Assembly: GCA_021413735.1 (NCBI GenBank)
Contig: JAIOPV010000072.1
Span: forward strand, 91,818-155,817
Reading direction: 5' to 3'
Source: Planctomycetota bacterium
Lineage (GTDB): Bacteria > Planctomycetota > Planctomycetia > Gemmatales > Gemmataceae
DNA: 64,000 nt
Under the pieces are notes generated by a model. That model saw only the letters and a program-made list of their open reading frames with translations, ran no database searches and was not told the origin of the DNA. How positions within the stretch are numbered: the first letter of the stretch is position 1; every line of letters starts with the position of its first letter. Both the position numbers and the translations under genes were made by a program. This document shows, piece after piece, positions 19,217 to 28,059 of the stretch.

Positions 19217-20527
19217 ATGCCGATCACGCTCGTCTTTACTGGCCATCTCACGCTCGGTGATCGCCGACTGTCTCGCTCCGAAGCGAAGGACTGGCTGGCA
19301 CGCGCAGCCGTCTGGTTCGAGGGCGTCGGCGATGCGGTCCTCGATACGCAGTTGATGCGAGACAGCGAAGACAGGCCGGTACTGCTCGTCGAGCTACACC
19401 CAGCCGCGTTGCCCATCGAAATTCGTTTGCGTGGTTCCGGCCGCGTGCAGGCAACAGCGATCACAACTCCAGCCGGTCCGGGCTACCACCAATACCTCTG
19501 CGATCTGTTCCGACACCTCGCCGACGATTTCGATTTCGAGTGGGACACCGCCAACTGCACCGACCCAACCGACTTCTTCACCAGTCGAAGCACCGCCGCT
19601 GTCGAGCAGCAGTTCCTCCGTTGGATCGCCGGAGCGTGCCGACGCAACCCGGCCTCGGTCGGGTTGCCGGCGGGCCACGGCTTCACCTATCCGGGCGAAG
19701 TGCTGACTCCGCTCGGGCCGCGCTCGCGGGAATGGGCTGCGTCGGTGGTTGTGGAGCCGCACCGCGGCGGCAGCTTCTTCGCGTGGTGGAATCCAAAGCT
19801 CGACGCGGAGTTTTATCGCAACCGAGCGCTCGCCAGACTGTGGTGCGAATTCCCCTGGCGTGCCCCGCTGACTGATGCCGAGGGTGAAGTCGCCGACCAG
19901 ATCGCGAACGATCTCGCCACGGCGTTCAAGCTCGACCCCGCAACCGAATTGCCGTGGGCCGCCTGGCTCGAACTCCTCGAAGCGATTCAGACCGATGCGA
20001 GCGGCGAGCAGTTCTGCGTGACGCCGACCGATACCGTGTTGAGCGTCGAATTGTGGAAGCGAGCCGGGCCGCCTCCGGTGACCGTTGGCCCTCGTATCGG
20101 CTATCGACGCTACCCGGTGCGTGCGACGCTCGACGGCGGCTGGAGCGTGGAAGTGCCTGGCAGCTTTGCGAGAGAATGGGACGAAGACCGCAACTGGACC
20201 GGTTGGGACCGGACGCGAACCGTGTGGTTTCGCCGTGTGGGCTTCACGAAGCCAAATGGATCGGCCCCGACGGCGCTGGAAGCGCTGGAAGTTGGCCGAC
20301 GGAGTTTGCCCGAGGGCGAAGCGGTGCCTGGGTTGGAGGTTGGCGAGATTCGCGGTGCGGCGGTGTTCGGGCCGGTGGAAGAAGACGGCCGCACGGTCTG
20401 GCGACTCAGCGGCGTGGCAGGCGTGGCGGGTCAGTTGGCAGTGTGCAATGTGTATGCGGAATCGGCCGACGACCGCGAATGGGCCATTCAGACGTGGCGA
20501 TCGCTACGGCACAGCAACGGAACGTGA
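19217..20527 (+). CDS. Unknown protein (about 436 aa), tryptophan-rich
   Basis: No family is recognised. The ATG at 19217 (MPITLVFTGHLTLGDRRLSR) is preferred because the alternative at 19100 abuts the inverted repeat with no room for a ribosome binding site; the start remains uncertain. The product has no signal peptide or membrane helix. It contains HLADDFDFEWD, a Trp-rich middle (FFAWWNPKLDAEFYRNRALARLWCEFPW) and a late GWSVEVPGSFAREWDEDRNWTGWD segment, suggesting a soluble multi-domain protein. It is divergent from the unknown 17017-18960 gene, and the two may be functionally linked. A hairpin with a T-run follows the stop. Confidence 0.65.
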   Translation: MPITLVFTGHLTLGDRRLSRSEAKDWLARAAVWFEGVGDAVLDTQLMRDSEDRPVLLVELHPAALPIEIRLRGSGRVQATAITTPAGPGYHQYLCDLFRHLADDFDFEWDTANCTDPTDFFTSRSTAAVEQQFLRWIAGACRRNPASVGLPAGHGFTYPGEVLTPLGPRSREWAASVVVEPHRGGSFFAWWNPKLDAEFYRNRALARLWCEFPWRAPLTDAEGEVADQIANDLATAFKLDPATELPWAAWLELLEAIQTDASGEQFCVTPTDTVLSVELWKRAGPPPVTVGPRIGYRRYPVRATLDGGWSVEVPGSFAREWDEDRNWTGWDRTRTVWFRRVGFTKPNGSAPTALEALEVGRRSLPEGEAVPGLEVGEIRGAAVFGPVEEDGRTVWRLSGVAGVAGQLAVCNVYAESADDREWAIQTWRSLRHSNGT

Positions 20528-20531
20528 TCGA

Positions 20532-20598
20532 GTGTAGCGGCCGCTCCAACGGGGCGGCATGTCGCCGCGTTGCGGCGACCGCTACACGTCTCGATTTT
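20532..20598 (+). terminator. Imperfect inverted repeat plus T-run after the 19217 gene
   Basis: An imperfect palindrome (arms begin GTGTAGCGG and end CCGCTACAC, centred on a CATG near 20558-20561) is followed by TCTCGATTTTTC. It lies between convergent genes and could terminate the plus-strand transcript. The arms resemble the other dispersed inverted repeats of this window. Confidence 0.6.
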
Positions 20599-20602
20599 TC
20601 CA

Positions 20603-21463
20603 TCACACCCAGCCCCATTTCGCGGCCCAACCGCACACCAGAATCAGACCCTTCCGCCACTTCGCCACACGCACCCGATGACCTAACACGTCGAAGTTGC
20701 TGCGTTCGATCTCGTCGAGTAAGCGTCGATACGTTCCGCACATCACCCGGAAGATGCCACGACCTTCTGCCGAGAGCATCGCGTTCAACGGTTCCGCCAT
20801 CTGATAGAACCCGCGTGCCCGCTGCGTCTGGAATTGCATCATCGCCAGGAATTCCGGGCGCGTTGCCTCCTTCGCCCACGATTCCGGCGGGCAGCCGAAG
20901 CGTTGCAGTTCATCGAGCGGAAGATAGACACGTCCACCTCGCAGGTCTTCGGCCACATCCCGCATGATGTTCGTAAGCTGAAACGCGATCCCGGCTGCTT
21001 CGGCTGATTGGAGCGTGTGCGGAAACGTGACCCCGGGCTGCAATCCCCAGATGCGAATGCACGCCAGCCCCACAGCCGACGCCACGCGATAGCAGTACGG
21101 ATACAGGTCGGTGAACGTGTGGAAGCGTGTCGGTTCGAGGTCCGACGAAACGCCGTCGATCACGTCGAGCAGATATTGCGTGGGGATGTCGAAGCGGTGA
21201 ATCGTGTCGGCGAGTGCGGGGAAGACCGGATGTGTGAACTCGCCATCGATAGCCGCGAGCAAGTTGCTTCGCCACGCCGTGAGGTTCTGCTGCTTTGTGG
21301 CGAGTTCACCGGGTTCGTCGGCGAGATCGTCGGTGACTCGCATGAACGCATAGAGCGCGTCCATCGCACGACGTTTGCGAGGCGGAAGCAGTCGGAACGC
21401 GAGCGGAAAGGAACTCTTGGCTTGGGTGGTGATTTTGCGGCAGCGGGCGAATGACTCGGACAC
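20603..21463 (-). CDS. hpnD: Squalene/phytoene synthase family protein, HpnD-like
   Basis: The roughly 286-residue prenyl synthase carries both Asp-rich motifs: AFMRVTDDLADEP and NIMRDVAEDLRGGRVYLP. HpnD-type enzymes join two farnesyl diphosphates to presqualene diphosphate on the way to squalene and hopanoids, and planctomycetes use the HpnCDE route. The start is uncertain: the in-frame ATGs further up (to 21580) lie inside a repeat, so the GTG at 21463 (or TTG at 21469) is preferred, giving SESFARCRKIT as the start. HpnC and HpnE partners are not in the window, so a phytoene synthase role cannot be fully excluded. Confidence 0.85.
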   Translation of the reverse strand: MSESFARCRKITTQAKSSFPLAFRLLPPRKRRAMDALYAFMRVTDDLADEPGELATKQQNLTAWRSNLLAAIDGEFTHPVFPALADTIHRFDIPTQYLLDVIDGVSSDLEPTRFHTFTDLYPYCYRVASAVGLACIRIWGLQPGVTFPHTLQSAEAAGIAFQLTNIMRDVAEDLRGGRVYLPLDELQRFGCPPESWAKEATRPEFLAMMQFQTQRARGFYQMAEPLNAMLSAEGRGIFRVMCGTYRRLLDEIERSNFDVLGHRVRVAKWRKGLILVCGWAAKWGWV

Positions 21464-21467
21464 GGTC

Positions 21468-21621
21468 AATGACGAATGACCCACCAATGACCCACCAATG
21501 ACGAAGGAATCACCAATGCCCAATTCCGAATGACGAAGGGCAGACCGATCCTTGGTCATTTGTGCTTCGTGCTTGGTCATTCCTTCGTCATTGGTGGGTC
21601 ATTGGTGGGTCATTCGTCATT
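21468..21621. repeat. Perfect 43-bp inverted repeat with internal tandem units
   Basis: Arms 21468-21510 and 21579-21621 are exact reverse complements, and each contains two tandem copies of the unit AATGACCCACC. The 68-base centre repeats related words (CTTCGTCATTCGG, TTGGTCATTTGTG). It fills the space between the hpnD start and the adaptor stop and creates spurious in-frame ATGs upstream of hpnD. Confidence 0.93.
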
Positions 21622-21626
21622 TTCAC

Positions 21627-22760
21627 TTATTGGCCCAGATTCACACGGACTCGCTGACCCACTCGCAGCGGCGGCTTACCTGCCGGAGCGGGGTCGGTTA
21701 CTTCGACCAGAGCTTCGAGTACGCGAGTGTCGCTCATAATCAGCGACTCCGAACGCTTCGGAAGGAAGGTGCCGCCGATTCGCCGCACGGTGCCCTTGTA
21801 AGTGATCTTCGGGTCGGCGTTATCGTAGATCGTGACCTCTTTGCCGATGAGGTCGTTCGAAACGCGGTGGGCGAAGTCTGCCTCGATCTCGGCTCGCACC
21901 ACTCGCGGACCGGCTGGAATCAGCCACAGAGCCGGGTCGCGGGTGCTGATGCCGAGCGTTGCTCCTGGGCTGATCTTCACTTGCTCGACGGTGCCCGCCG
22001 TCTTCGCGGTCACAGTGCAGAGCCTGATAGCCGTTTCTGCTTTGTTGACTTCGGCCTTCGCTTGGTCAACGCCCGCTTCGGCTTCTTTCACGAGCACCTG
22101 GGGATCGGCCGCTTTCAATGCGTCGAGTTCCGCTCTCTTGAGCGACAACTCGTTGATTGCAGTTATTTTGTCGATGTTCGCCTTATAGAGATCCGCGTTG
22201 AGGTCTCGTTTTGCTTTCCAGTCGGCCTCGGGAATCTTTTCGGCCATGTATCCCTTGTTTAAATTCCCCTCGATCAGCGTCACCAGATAAGTCTGCCATT
22301 TCACCTTCTCAGCAACCACATCCACTCCTGTATTCAGCACCTTGACCTTCTCCGCGTGCTGCCTGGCTCCTTCTTTCGCTTCATCGACTTTCGTTTTTGC
22401 AACGGCAACGGCAGCACTGGCTCGTTTCAGATCGCTGGTCTGGATGCTCGTGTCGAACGTGTAGAGTTTCTCGTCGGCCTTCACTTCTTGGCCGTCCTTG
22501 ACGAACACCTCTGCGATGGAGCCCGACTGGAGAACCGTTGGCAATCCGTATGACACCGGAGGCGGGTCGCTATCGACGGTGCCCATGGTAATGGGGCCGC
22601 CCGCTTTCGTGCTAGGGTTTTGCGCAGGGTTGGCCGACTTCGGGCCATCGGTCGGGTTGCCGTGACCGGCCGTGAGTGCCCCCGCGCCGATGAGAGTGCC
22701 CACAAGGAGGAGGACTCCGAGAACGATCACCACAGGGCGAATTCGGCGAGACCAGTTCAT
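21627..22760 (-). CDS. HlyD-type periplasmic adaptor of an ABC exporter
   Basis: The 377-residue adaptor starts at ATG 22758-22760 (MNWSRRIRPVVIVLGVLLLVG), preceded by a clear GGAGG. It has a membrane anchor, then a lipoyl half-motif (VLQSGSIAEVFVKDGQEVKADEKLY), a coiled-coil hairpin (about 115-250), the returning lipoyl half (CTVTAKTAGTVEQVKISPGATLG) and a barrel domain. It is the last gene of a three-gene unit: permease, ATPase, adaptor. Together they form a MacB/DevABC-type tripartite exporter. Confidence 0.9.
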   Translation of the reverse strand: MNWSRRIRPVVIVLGVLLLVGTLIGAGALTAGHGNPTDGPKSANPAQNPSTKAGGPITMGTVDSDPPPVSYGLPTVLQSGSIAEVFVKDGQEVKADEKLYTFDTSIQTSDLKRASAAVAVAKTKVDEAKEGARQHAEKVKVLNTGVDVVAEKVKWQTYLVTLIEGNLNKGYMAEKIPEADWKAKRDLNADLYKANIDKITAINELSLKRAELDALKAADPQVLVKEAEAGVDQAKAEVNKAETAIRLCTVTAKTAGTVEQVKISPGATLGISTRDPALWLIPAGPRVVRAEIEADFAHRVSNDLIGKEVTIYDNADPKITYKGTVRRIGGTFLPKRSESLIMSDTRVLEALVEVTDPAPAGKPPLRVGQRVRVNLGQ

Positions 22761-22820
22761 GCTCAGCCTCCAGGCGTTAGGCCCGGCCGCCCGTTGGAGC
22801 GACCGCGAAACGCGACTCAC

Positions 22821-23546
22821 TCAGTGGTGTGCCGCCAGTGGCCGCCGTTCCAGGTGGCCGTCTTCCAGATGATAATAAACGTCCACGAACGGCAGGATGC
22901 GGTGATCGTGCGACACAACCAGGATCGACGCCTTCCGCTCGTGGGCCGCATCCCGCAACAATTCAATCACCTTCTGCCCGTTCTCCCAGTCGAGGGCACT
23001 GGTCGGTTCGTCCGCGAACACGAAATTCGGATTCTTCACCAGCGCTCGACCAATCGCGACTCGCTGCTTTTCACCGCCGGACAACTGCGCTGGCTTCTTG
23101 CTCTTGTTCTTCGCCAACCCGAGTTTGTCGAGCATGTCGTCGGCACGCTGACGAGCCTCGCCACTGGTGGCCCCACTACCCCACTTCAGCACGATCTCAA
23201 GCTGTTGCCGGGCCGTCAGTGCGGGGAACAGGTTGTAGCCCTGAAAGACGAATCCCGTGTTCCGACGACGATATTCCTCGCGTTCCTTTGGTGTTAGTTG
23301 CCAGACTTCGCGAAGGCGACCGTCGTCCTCGGCCATCACTTGCCCGCTGTCTGGCTCCAGCAACCCGGACAGCACCGCGAGCAGCGTTGACTTGCCGGAA
23401 CCGCTCGGTCCCATGAGCAGCACGAGTTCGCCGGGAAACAGGTCGATGGTCACTTCGTGCAGAGTCGTGCGACGTGCGTCGCCATCCCCGTATGTCTTTA
23501 CGAGTTTGACGCCTTGAAGCGATGGTGTTGTCGTCGTTGCAGGCAT
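22821..23546 (-). CDS. ABC transporter ATPase (DevA/LolD/MacB type)
   Basis: The 241-residue ATPase has Walker A GPSGSGKST, Q-loop VFQGYNLFPALT, signature LSGGEKQRVAIGRAL, Walker B NFVFADEPTSALD and the H-loop VVSHDHR. The GYNLFPAL segment after the Q-loop is typical of DevA/LolD-like ATPases that power FtsX-type permeases. It lies 19 bp after the permease gene and 60 bp before the adaptor gene, all on the minus strand. Confidence 0.95.
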   Translation of the reverse strand: MPATTTTPSLQGVKLVKTYGDGDARRTTLHEVTIDLFPGELVLLMGPSGSGKSTLLAVLSGLLEPDSGQVMAEDDGRLREVWQLTPKEREEYRRRNTGFVFQGYNLFPALTARQQLEIVLKWGSGATSGEARQRADDMLDKLGLAKNKSKKPAQLSGGEKQRVAIGRALVKNPNFVFADEPTSALDWENGQKVIELLRDAAHERKASILVVSHDHRILPFVDVYYHLEDGHLERRPLAAHH

Positions 23547-23565
23547 CCGTCACCCAGCAATGCGG

Positions 23566-24693
23566 TCAGCGGAGTAAGTTCATCGGCTCGATCTGCTTCA
23601 CGGAACGCAGGGCGAGCGTGCCCGCGATCAACGCCATTCCGACCGTGATCGTTGCCGTGCCGGCCAGGATTTCCCATCGCATATCGACGTCCGTGTTAAA
23701 CTGCATCGCAATCGAACGCAGGCCCACACACACCGGATACGCAATCGCGATGCCGATGATCCCCACCCAGAACGACTGCGTGATGACCATGAGCGATATC
23801 CGCCAGCGCGGTATCCCCAGCGCAAGCAAGATGGCGAACTCCTTCGCATTCGCCGCCGTCGCCGAGTAGAGTGTCTGAGCTGTGATGACAGCCCCAACAA
23901 TCAGACCCAGCAGCGCCGCATACCCGATCGCGAGGCCAGCCTTGGTGCGGGTGAGCCAGTACATTCGCGAGCGGAACGAGAAGTCCTCAGCTGTATAGGC
24001 TACCATGTCGTCGGGGTATTGCGCTCGCAGTTCTGAAGCGACTTCCTTGGCTCGCTGTGGCGAATCGCAGCGTGCGAGCAGATACGTCACATGGTCCGGC
24101 GGAAGCATCTGCCCCATGAGTTGCCTGGCCGTGTGCAGCGAACAGAACACCCACGGTGCCGCGAGACTCTTCAGTCCCTTCACCGTGCCAATCAGGTGAA
24201 CCTTCTTGCCGTTGATCTTCGGCTCGCCGTCTTTGCTGTCGAGCGAGAGCCGTTTCACGTCCGATTCATCCACGACAATCGCGTAGGGCATCGTGAGCGC
24301 TTCGCGTTGCTCCTTCGAGAGCAGCGTCGCAGCGCCACTCGTGCCGTCATCGAGGAGGCTACCCAGGAGGAAACACAGTTCGGTGCCGCCGGTGGGTTTG
24401 AAGAAGTTCGCGAAGTTGGCGATGTATTGCTCGGGCATCTTCACGCCGGGCAGCCCAGCGACGCGACTGATGTACGAGTTCGGAATTGGCTTCCCGAGAT
24501 CGACGCTGGAAACGGCGGTGGACCCAACCCACAGATCGGCGGTGGTGTTGTCCACGGGGATCGACGTGATCTTGAACAACCCCAGGAGCAACCCGCACTG
24601 CAATGCGATGAGCACGGCCGAGAACGTGACCGCCAGCACGCCGGAAGCATACCGTGTTCGTTCGTGCCAGAGTGTTTGGAGTGCGTAGGACAT
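23566..24693 (-). CDS. FtsX/DevC-like ABC exporter permease
   Basis: The 375-residue permease has an N-terminal helix (VLAVTFSAVLIALQCGLLLGLF), an extracytoplasmic domain from about 45 to 250, and three C-terminal helices (AIGYAALLGLIVGAVITAQTLY; ISLMVITQSFWVGIIGIAIAYPVC; ILAGTATITVGMALIAGTLAL). The segment KEFAILLALGIPRWRI corresponds to the coupling helix. It is the first gene of the exporter unit and starts 54 bp after the asparagine synthase stop, with the intervening DNA made of repeated words. Confidence 0.9.
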   Translation of the reverse strand: MSYALQTLWHERTRYASGVLAVTFSAVLIALQCGLLLGLFKITSIPVDNTTADLWVGSTAVSSVDLGKPIPNSYISRVAGLPGVKMPEQYIANFANFFKPTGGTELCFLLGSLLDDGTSGAATLLSKEQREALTMPYAIVVDESDVKRLSLDSKDGEPKINGKKVHLIGTVKGLKSLAAPWVFCSLHTARQLMGQMLPPDHVTYLLARCDSPQRAKEVASELRAQYPDDMVAYTAEDFSFRSRMYWLTRTKAGLAIGYAALLGLIVGAVITAQTLYSATAANAKEFAILLALGIPRWRISLMVITQSFWVGIIGIAIAYPVCVGLRSIAMQFNTDVDMRWEILAGTATITVGMALIAGTLALRSVKQIEPMNLLR

Positions 24694-24698
24694 TTTGG

Positions 24699-24807
24699 GT
24701 CGGGTATCGGGTATCTCGGGTATGTCGGGTATCGGAAGAACGGTCGGTTACATCGTGCTTGGGTTTCCGCTCGATTCCCGATTCCCGACACCCGATACCC
24801 GCGTCGG
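24699..24807. repeat. Repeat cluster of TCGGGTATC-like words, partly inverted
   Basis: Left block 24699-24734 carries several copies of TCGGGTATC; right block 24772-24807 carries related words in the opposite sense (CGATTCCCGA, CACCCGATACCCG). The right block overlaps the last codons of the asparagine synthase gene, so part of that C-terminus (RVSGVGNRESS) is encoded by the repeat. Confidence 0.7.
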
Positions 24808-26775
24808 GAGATCGCACAGATCGCCGCTCAGATACAGATGGTGCCACAGTTGCGTCGCGGTTACGGCTGTCAGGCCCATCTCCAGGCTCGTGCGATTCAC
24901 GCTTGCACCAGGTCGCGACAACTTCGTGCGAGCAGCAGCCACCGCAGCGTGGTCGAAGTAGCCTGCTTTGGCGATCGACTCCGGCGACAACACCTGATCG
25001 ATCCAGGTCGCACTTCCCTTCGGACCGCTGTTGACGCCAGCCCAACTATCCATCGGAGCGCGGAACATTCGCTTGCGTCGCCAGGCCACTTCCTTCGGCA
25101 ACCAGCGCTCCGCAACCATTCGTTCTACGAATTTGTCCTTCATCACACCGCGCAGTTTCCACCGCGGGTGCAGACCAGCCATGTACGAAATCACGTCTTC
25201 ATCGAGGAACGCATAGCGGCCTTCGACCGACGAGTGCATCCCGATTCGGTCGCCCTTGCTTGCCAGTAAGTGCCCCGGCAGCATCACGCGAGCCCCGAAA
25301 TACATCTGCCGATTGAACGGGTGCCAACGCGACAACTCCGACGGCAACTCAAGGTCTTCGAGCGCCGACCGGCTCAAGATGGTATCACGAGCGGCCCCCG
25401 CGAAGAATCGCAATTTATTGACGCTCATGACGCCGTACAAATCGAACCAGCCGTTGTGACCGCCCATGTCTCGCTGCGTTCGGCGGTAAGTTGAGTACGG
25501 GAAAGAGGGTTGCCGCGTTGCCGTGAGGAACATTTTTCGCAGAGCGTACCCCAGCGGAATGCCCGGAATCTTGTCGGCCCAGCCCGCCAGTTTGTTGATT
25601 TTGAACCACGGATAGCCGCCGAGCCATTCGTCGGCCCCTTCGCCCGTCAGCACCACCTTGTAGCCGTGCTGGTGGACCGATCGTGCGAGATGCAGCAACC
25701 CCAGGCACGACGTATCGACCACCGGAAACTCGGTCGCACCGATCAACTCCGGGTAGCCCTCGCGAAGCGTGTCGTGTCCGCAATCGACGACCACGGGCGT
25801 GCAGCCGAGTTGCTTCGCCGTCTGAAGCGCTTCCGATGCCTCGTTCATGCCCTTCGACTGCACCGCGACCGTGAACGTCGGAATTGGTCGGCCGAGCGCC
25901 TTGTTCGCCATCGCGACGATGATGCTCGAATCGACGCCGCCGCTGAGGTACGACACCACCGGCACGTCGGCGCGCAACCGTCGCTGCACGGCCTGATACA
26001 GCACGGCCTCGAAGCCATCGACGACCTTCTTCTCGTCGGAGCCGTAGTCTTCGTGGCCGTTATCGGGGTACTCGACCTTCCAGTAGGTTTTCTGCGTCGT
26101 GGCCTGCTCGGGGGTCGTGTCGCTGCCGAGTTTGAAGTGCAGATACCGCCCCGGGGGTAAGCACTTGATACCCTCGAAAACGGTCGTGGGGCCAGGCATC
26201 GCGAAGAACGTGAAGATGTGGTTCAGCCCTTGCAGGTCGGCCTTGCGCTCGACCATGCCAGACGCGAACAACGCCTTCATTTCCGAGGCGAACAGCAGCC
26301 AGTTGGTGCTGTCGCGTTTGACGATCGTGTAAAAGAGCGGGCAGATTCCGGCGCGATCGCGAGCGAGAATCACCTCATTGGTTTTGCTGTCCCACAGGCA
26401 GAACGCGAACTGCCCGCGAACGTGGTCGAACATCTTGTCGCGATATTCTTCCCACAGGTGCGGCAGCAGTTCCGTGTCGGTGTGCGTGCGGAAGACGTGG
26501 CCCTTGGCTTCGAGTTGCGGCTTCTTCTCGGGGTAGTCGTAGAGTTCGCCGTTGAAGACGGTCCAGACAGTGCGGTCTTCGTTGGAAATGGGCTGCTTGC
26601 CGTCGGCAAGCCCGACGATGGAGAGGCGACGGTTGGCGATCTGGAAGCCCGGCCGTTCGAGGAAACCATCTTCGTCGGGACCGCGGTGGTAGATGGCTTG
26701 CGCCATGGCGGGCACGACGCCGACCGGCGTTTCACGCTGCCCACTCAGATCGAACATCCCCGCGATTCCGCACAT
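24748..26775 (-). CDS. asnB: Glutamine-hydrolysing asparagine synthase
   Basis: The 675-residue class II amidotransferase starts at ATG 26773-26775, which places Cys2 (MCGIAGMFDLSG) as the N-terminal nucleophile; a GAGG lies 7 bases upstream. The glutaminase half includes NRRLSIVGL and NGELYDY. The synthetase half has the PP-loop SYLSGGVDSS, the downstream SEALQTAKQLG and LTGEGADEWLGGYPWF motifs. In Planctomycetes such paralogues often serve cell-envelope or polysaccharide modification rather than bulk asparagine synthesis. The last residues are encoded by a repeat. It may be co-transcribed with the exporter genes downstream. Confidence 0.93.
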   Translation of the reverse strand: MCGIAGMFDLSGQRETPVGVVPAMAQAIYHRGPDEDGFLERPGFQIANRRLSIVGLADGKQPISNEDRTVWTVFNGELYDYPEKKPQLEAKGHVFRTHTDTELLPHLWEEYRDKMFDHVRGQFAFCLWDSKTNEVILARDRAGICPLFYTIVKRDSTNWLLFASEMKALFASGMVERKADLQGLNHIFTFFAMPGPTTVFEGIKCLPPGRYLHFKLGSDTTPEQATTQKTYWKVEYPDNGHEDYGSDEKKVVDGFEAVLYQAVQRRLRADVPVVSYLSGGVDSSIIVAMANKALGRPIPTFTVAVQSKGMNEASEALQTAKQLGCTPVVVDCGHDTLREGYPELIGATEFPVVDTSCLGLLHLARSVHQHGYKVVLTGEGADEWLGGYPWFKINKLAGWADKIPGIPLGYALRKMFLTATRQPSFPYSTYRRTQRDMGGHNGWFDLYGVMSVNKLRFFAGAARDTILSRSALEDLELPSELSRWHPFNRQMYFGARVMLPGHLLASKGDRIGMHSSVEGRYAFLDEDVISYMAGLHPRWKLRGVMKDKFVERMVAERWLPKEVAWRRKRMFRAPMDSWAGVNSGPKGSATWIDQVLSPESIAKAGYFDHAAVAAARTKLSRPGASVNRTSLEMGLTAVTATQLWHHLYLSGDLCDLPTRVSGVGNRESSGNPSTM

Positions 26776-26798
26776 CAACAAACCTCGTCGTTGTCGCT

Positions 26799-26890
26799 GA
26801 TTTGTGAGCGTCGGGGCGTCAGCCCGACGGTGTTTGGTTTTGCAGATGAAACCACCCACCGTCGGGCTGACGCCCCGACGCTCACAAATC
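26799..26890. repeat. Perfect 34-bp inverted repeat
   Basis: Arms 26799-26832 and 26857-26890 are exact reverse complements (core CGTCGGGGCGTCAGCCCGACG), with a 24-base loop. It lies 24 bp upstream of the asnB start, between the SDR gene and asnB, so it could attenuate read-through into asnB. Confidence 0.93.
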
Positions 26891-27002
26891 TCGCGGTTGG
26901 TAGAACGCTTCCGTCACGGTGAACACGTATCGTTTCACATCGGACCACAGAACAGGGTGAACGTCGCGGCTCCGTCGGCAGTCGCCATTCGCAGCACCGC
27001 CG

Positions 27003-27851
27003 CTACGCCTTGGATTGCTTCGCCTTCTCCTTCGCAGCATACTTCCGCACCTTGTAATGCATGATGATTCGCAGCGTTCGCGGGGCCAGTCGCTTGCCGA
27101 GCCACACAATCCACGACACCCAGCCGACCGCCTTCTCCGTGCGGTTCTTGATGAGGCTTCGCACGACCTGATCGGCCACTTCGTCGGCGGGTTGGGCGTT
27201 GTCGAACTCGATGAATACCTTGCCGTCGTTGCGAAGCATGTGACGGTCGATGTCGTCGCTGCGAACTACACCCGGCAGCACCAGCAGCACGTCGATTCCG
27301 AACCGGGCGAACTCGCCGCGCAACGCTTCCGTCAGCCCCACGAATGCGTGCTTGCTCGCACTGTGTTCCGACATCGATGGAATGCCCCAGCGTCCGCAGA
27401 TGCTCGCCACGTTCACGATGGCCGGCTGCCAGGTTGCCGCGCTTTTCAGCAGATACGGCTGACACACGCGAATCATCTCGGCCTGCGCGAAGAAGTTCAC
27501 TTCCATCGACGTCCGGATGATGTCCGGCGTCGAAGTCGAGAACTCGCCGAAGCTACCGACGCCCGCACAGTTGACGAGAACATCCAGCGCACCGAAGCGA
27601 GCCACGGTATCCGCCGCGATCCGCACACGATCTTCGGGTTTGGTCAGATCGCCGGGGAATGCCTCGACTTCGCCACCGCCACCCGCTGCTCGGCAGTCAG
27701 CGACGACCTTCGCCAGTTCGTCGGCTGAACGTGCCGTAATGGCAAGCTTGCACCCCAACTTCGCGAGTCGCACGGCCGTTCGTCGGCCAATGCCCCGCGA
27801 AGCCCCTGTGATAAGCACCACCCGACCACGTAGATCACGCCGCATCACCAT
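27003..27851 (-). CDS. Short-chain dehydrogenase/reductase lacking the catalytic tyrosine
   Basis: The 282-residue SDR has the NAD(P) motif TGASRGIGR near residue 16, the stabilising VNCAGVG motif, and Ser in NVASICGRWG. The catalytic YxxxK motif reads HSASK: Tyr is replaced by His (CAC at 27363-27365, one base from TAC). The C-terminus has a hydrophobic segment (VGWVSWIVWLGKRLAPRTLRI) and a basic tail, suggesting membrane association as in the DHRS7-like group. The start could also be the third codon. Family membership is certain; activity is doubtful. Confidence 0.85.
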   Translation of the reverse strand: MVMRRDLRGRVVLITGASRGIGRRTAVRLAKLGCKLAITARSADELAKVVADCRAAGGGGEVEAFPGDLTKPEDRVRIAADTVARFGALDVLVNCAGVGSFGEFSTSTPDIIRTSMEVNFFAQAEMIRVCQPYLLKSAATWQPAIVNVASICGRWGIPSMSEHSASKHAFVGLTEALRGEFARFGIDVLLVLPGVVRSDDIDRHMLRNDGKVFIEFDNAQPADEVADQVVRSLIKNRTEKAVGWVSWIVWLGKRLAPRTLRIIMHYKVRKYAAKEKAKQSKA

Positions 27852-28059
27852 AACCTTTCATCGGTCCGGAGCAGTTCGCAGAACCACCCCACCAGGGAAT
27901 TTTATGGCCACGGCGTGGGCTTACCAGAAGAAGTCCGCCGCCAAATGGGGGTAATTTCATGCGACAGCATACAATCGGCACGGTTTCGCCGGCTTCGCGA
28001 AGGTTCCTATAACACCCAGACATGCGGGCAAACGCCTGCATTCCACAGCAGGAGTCGAC

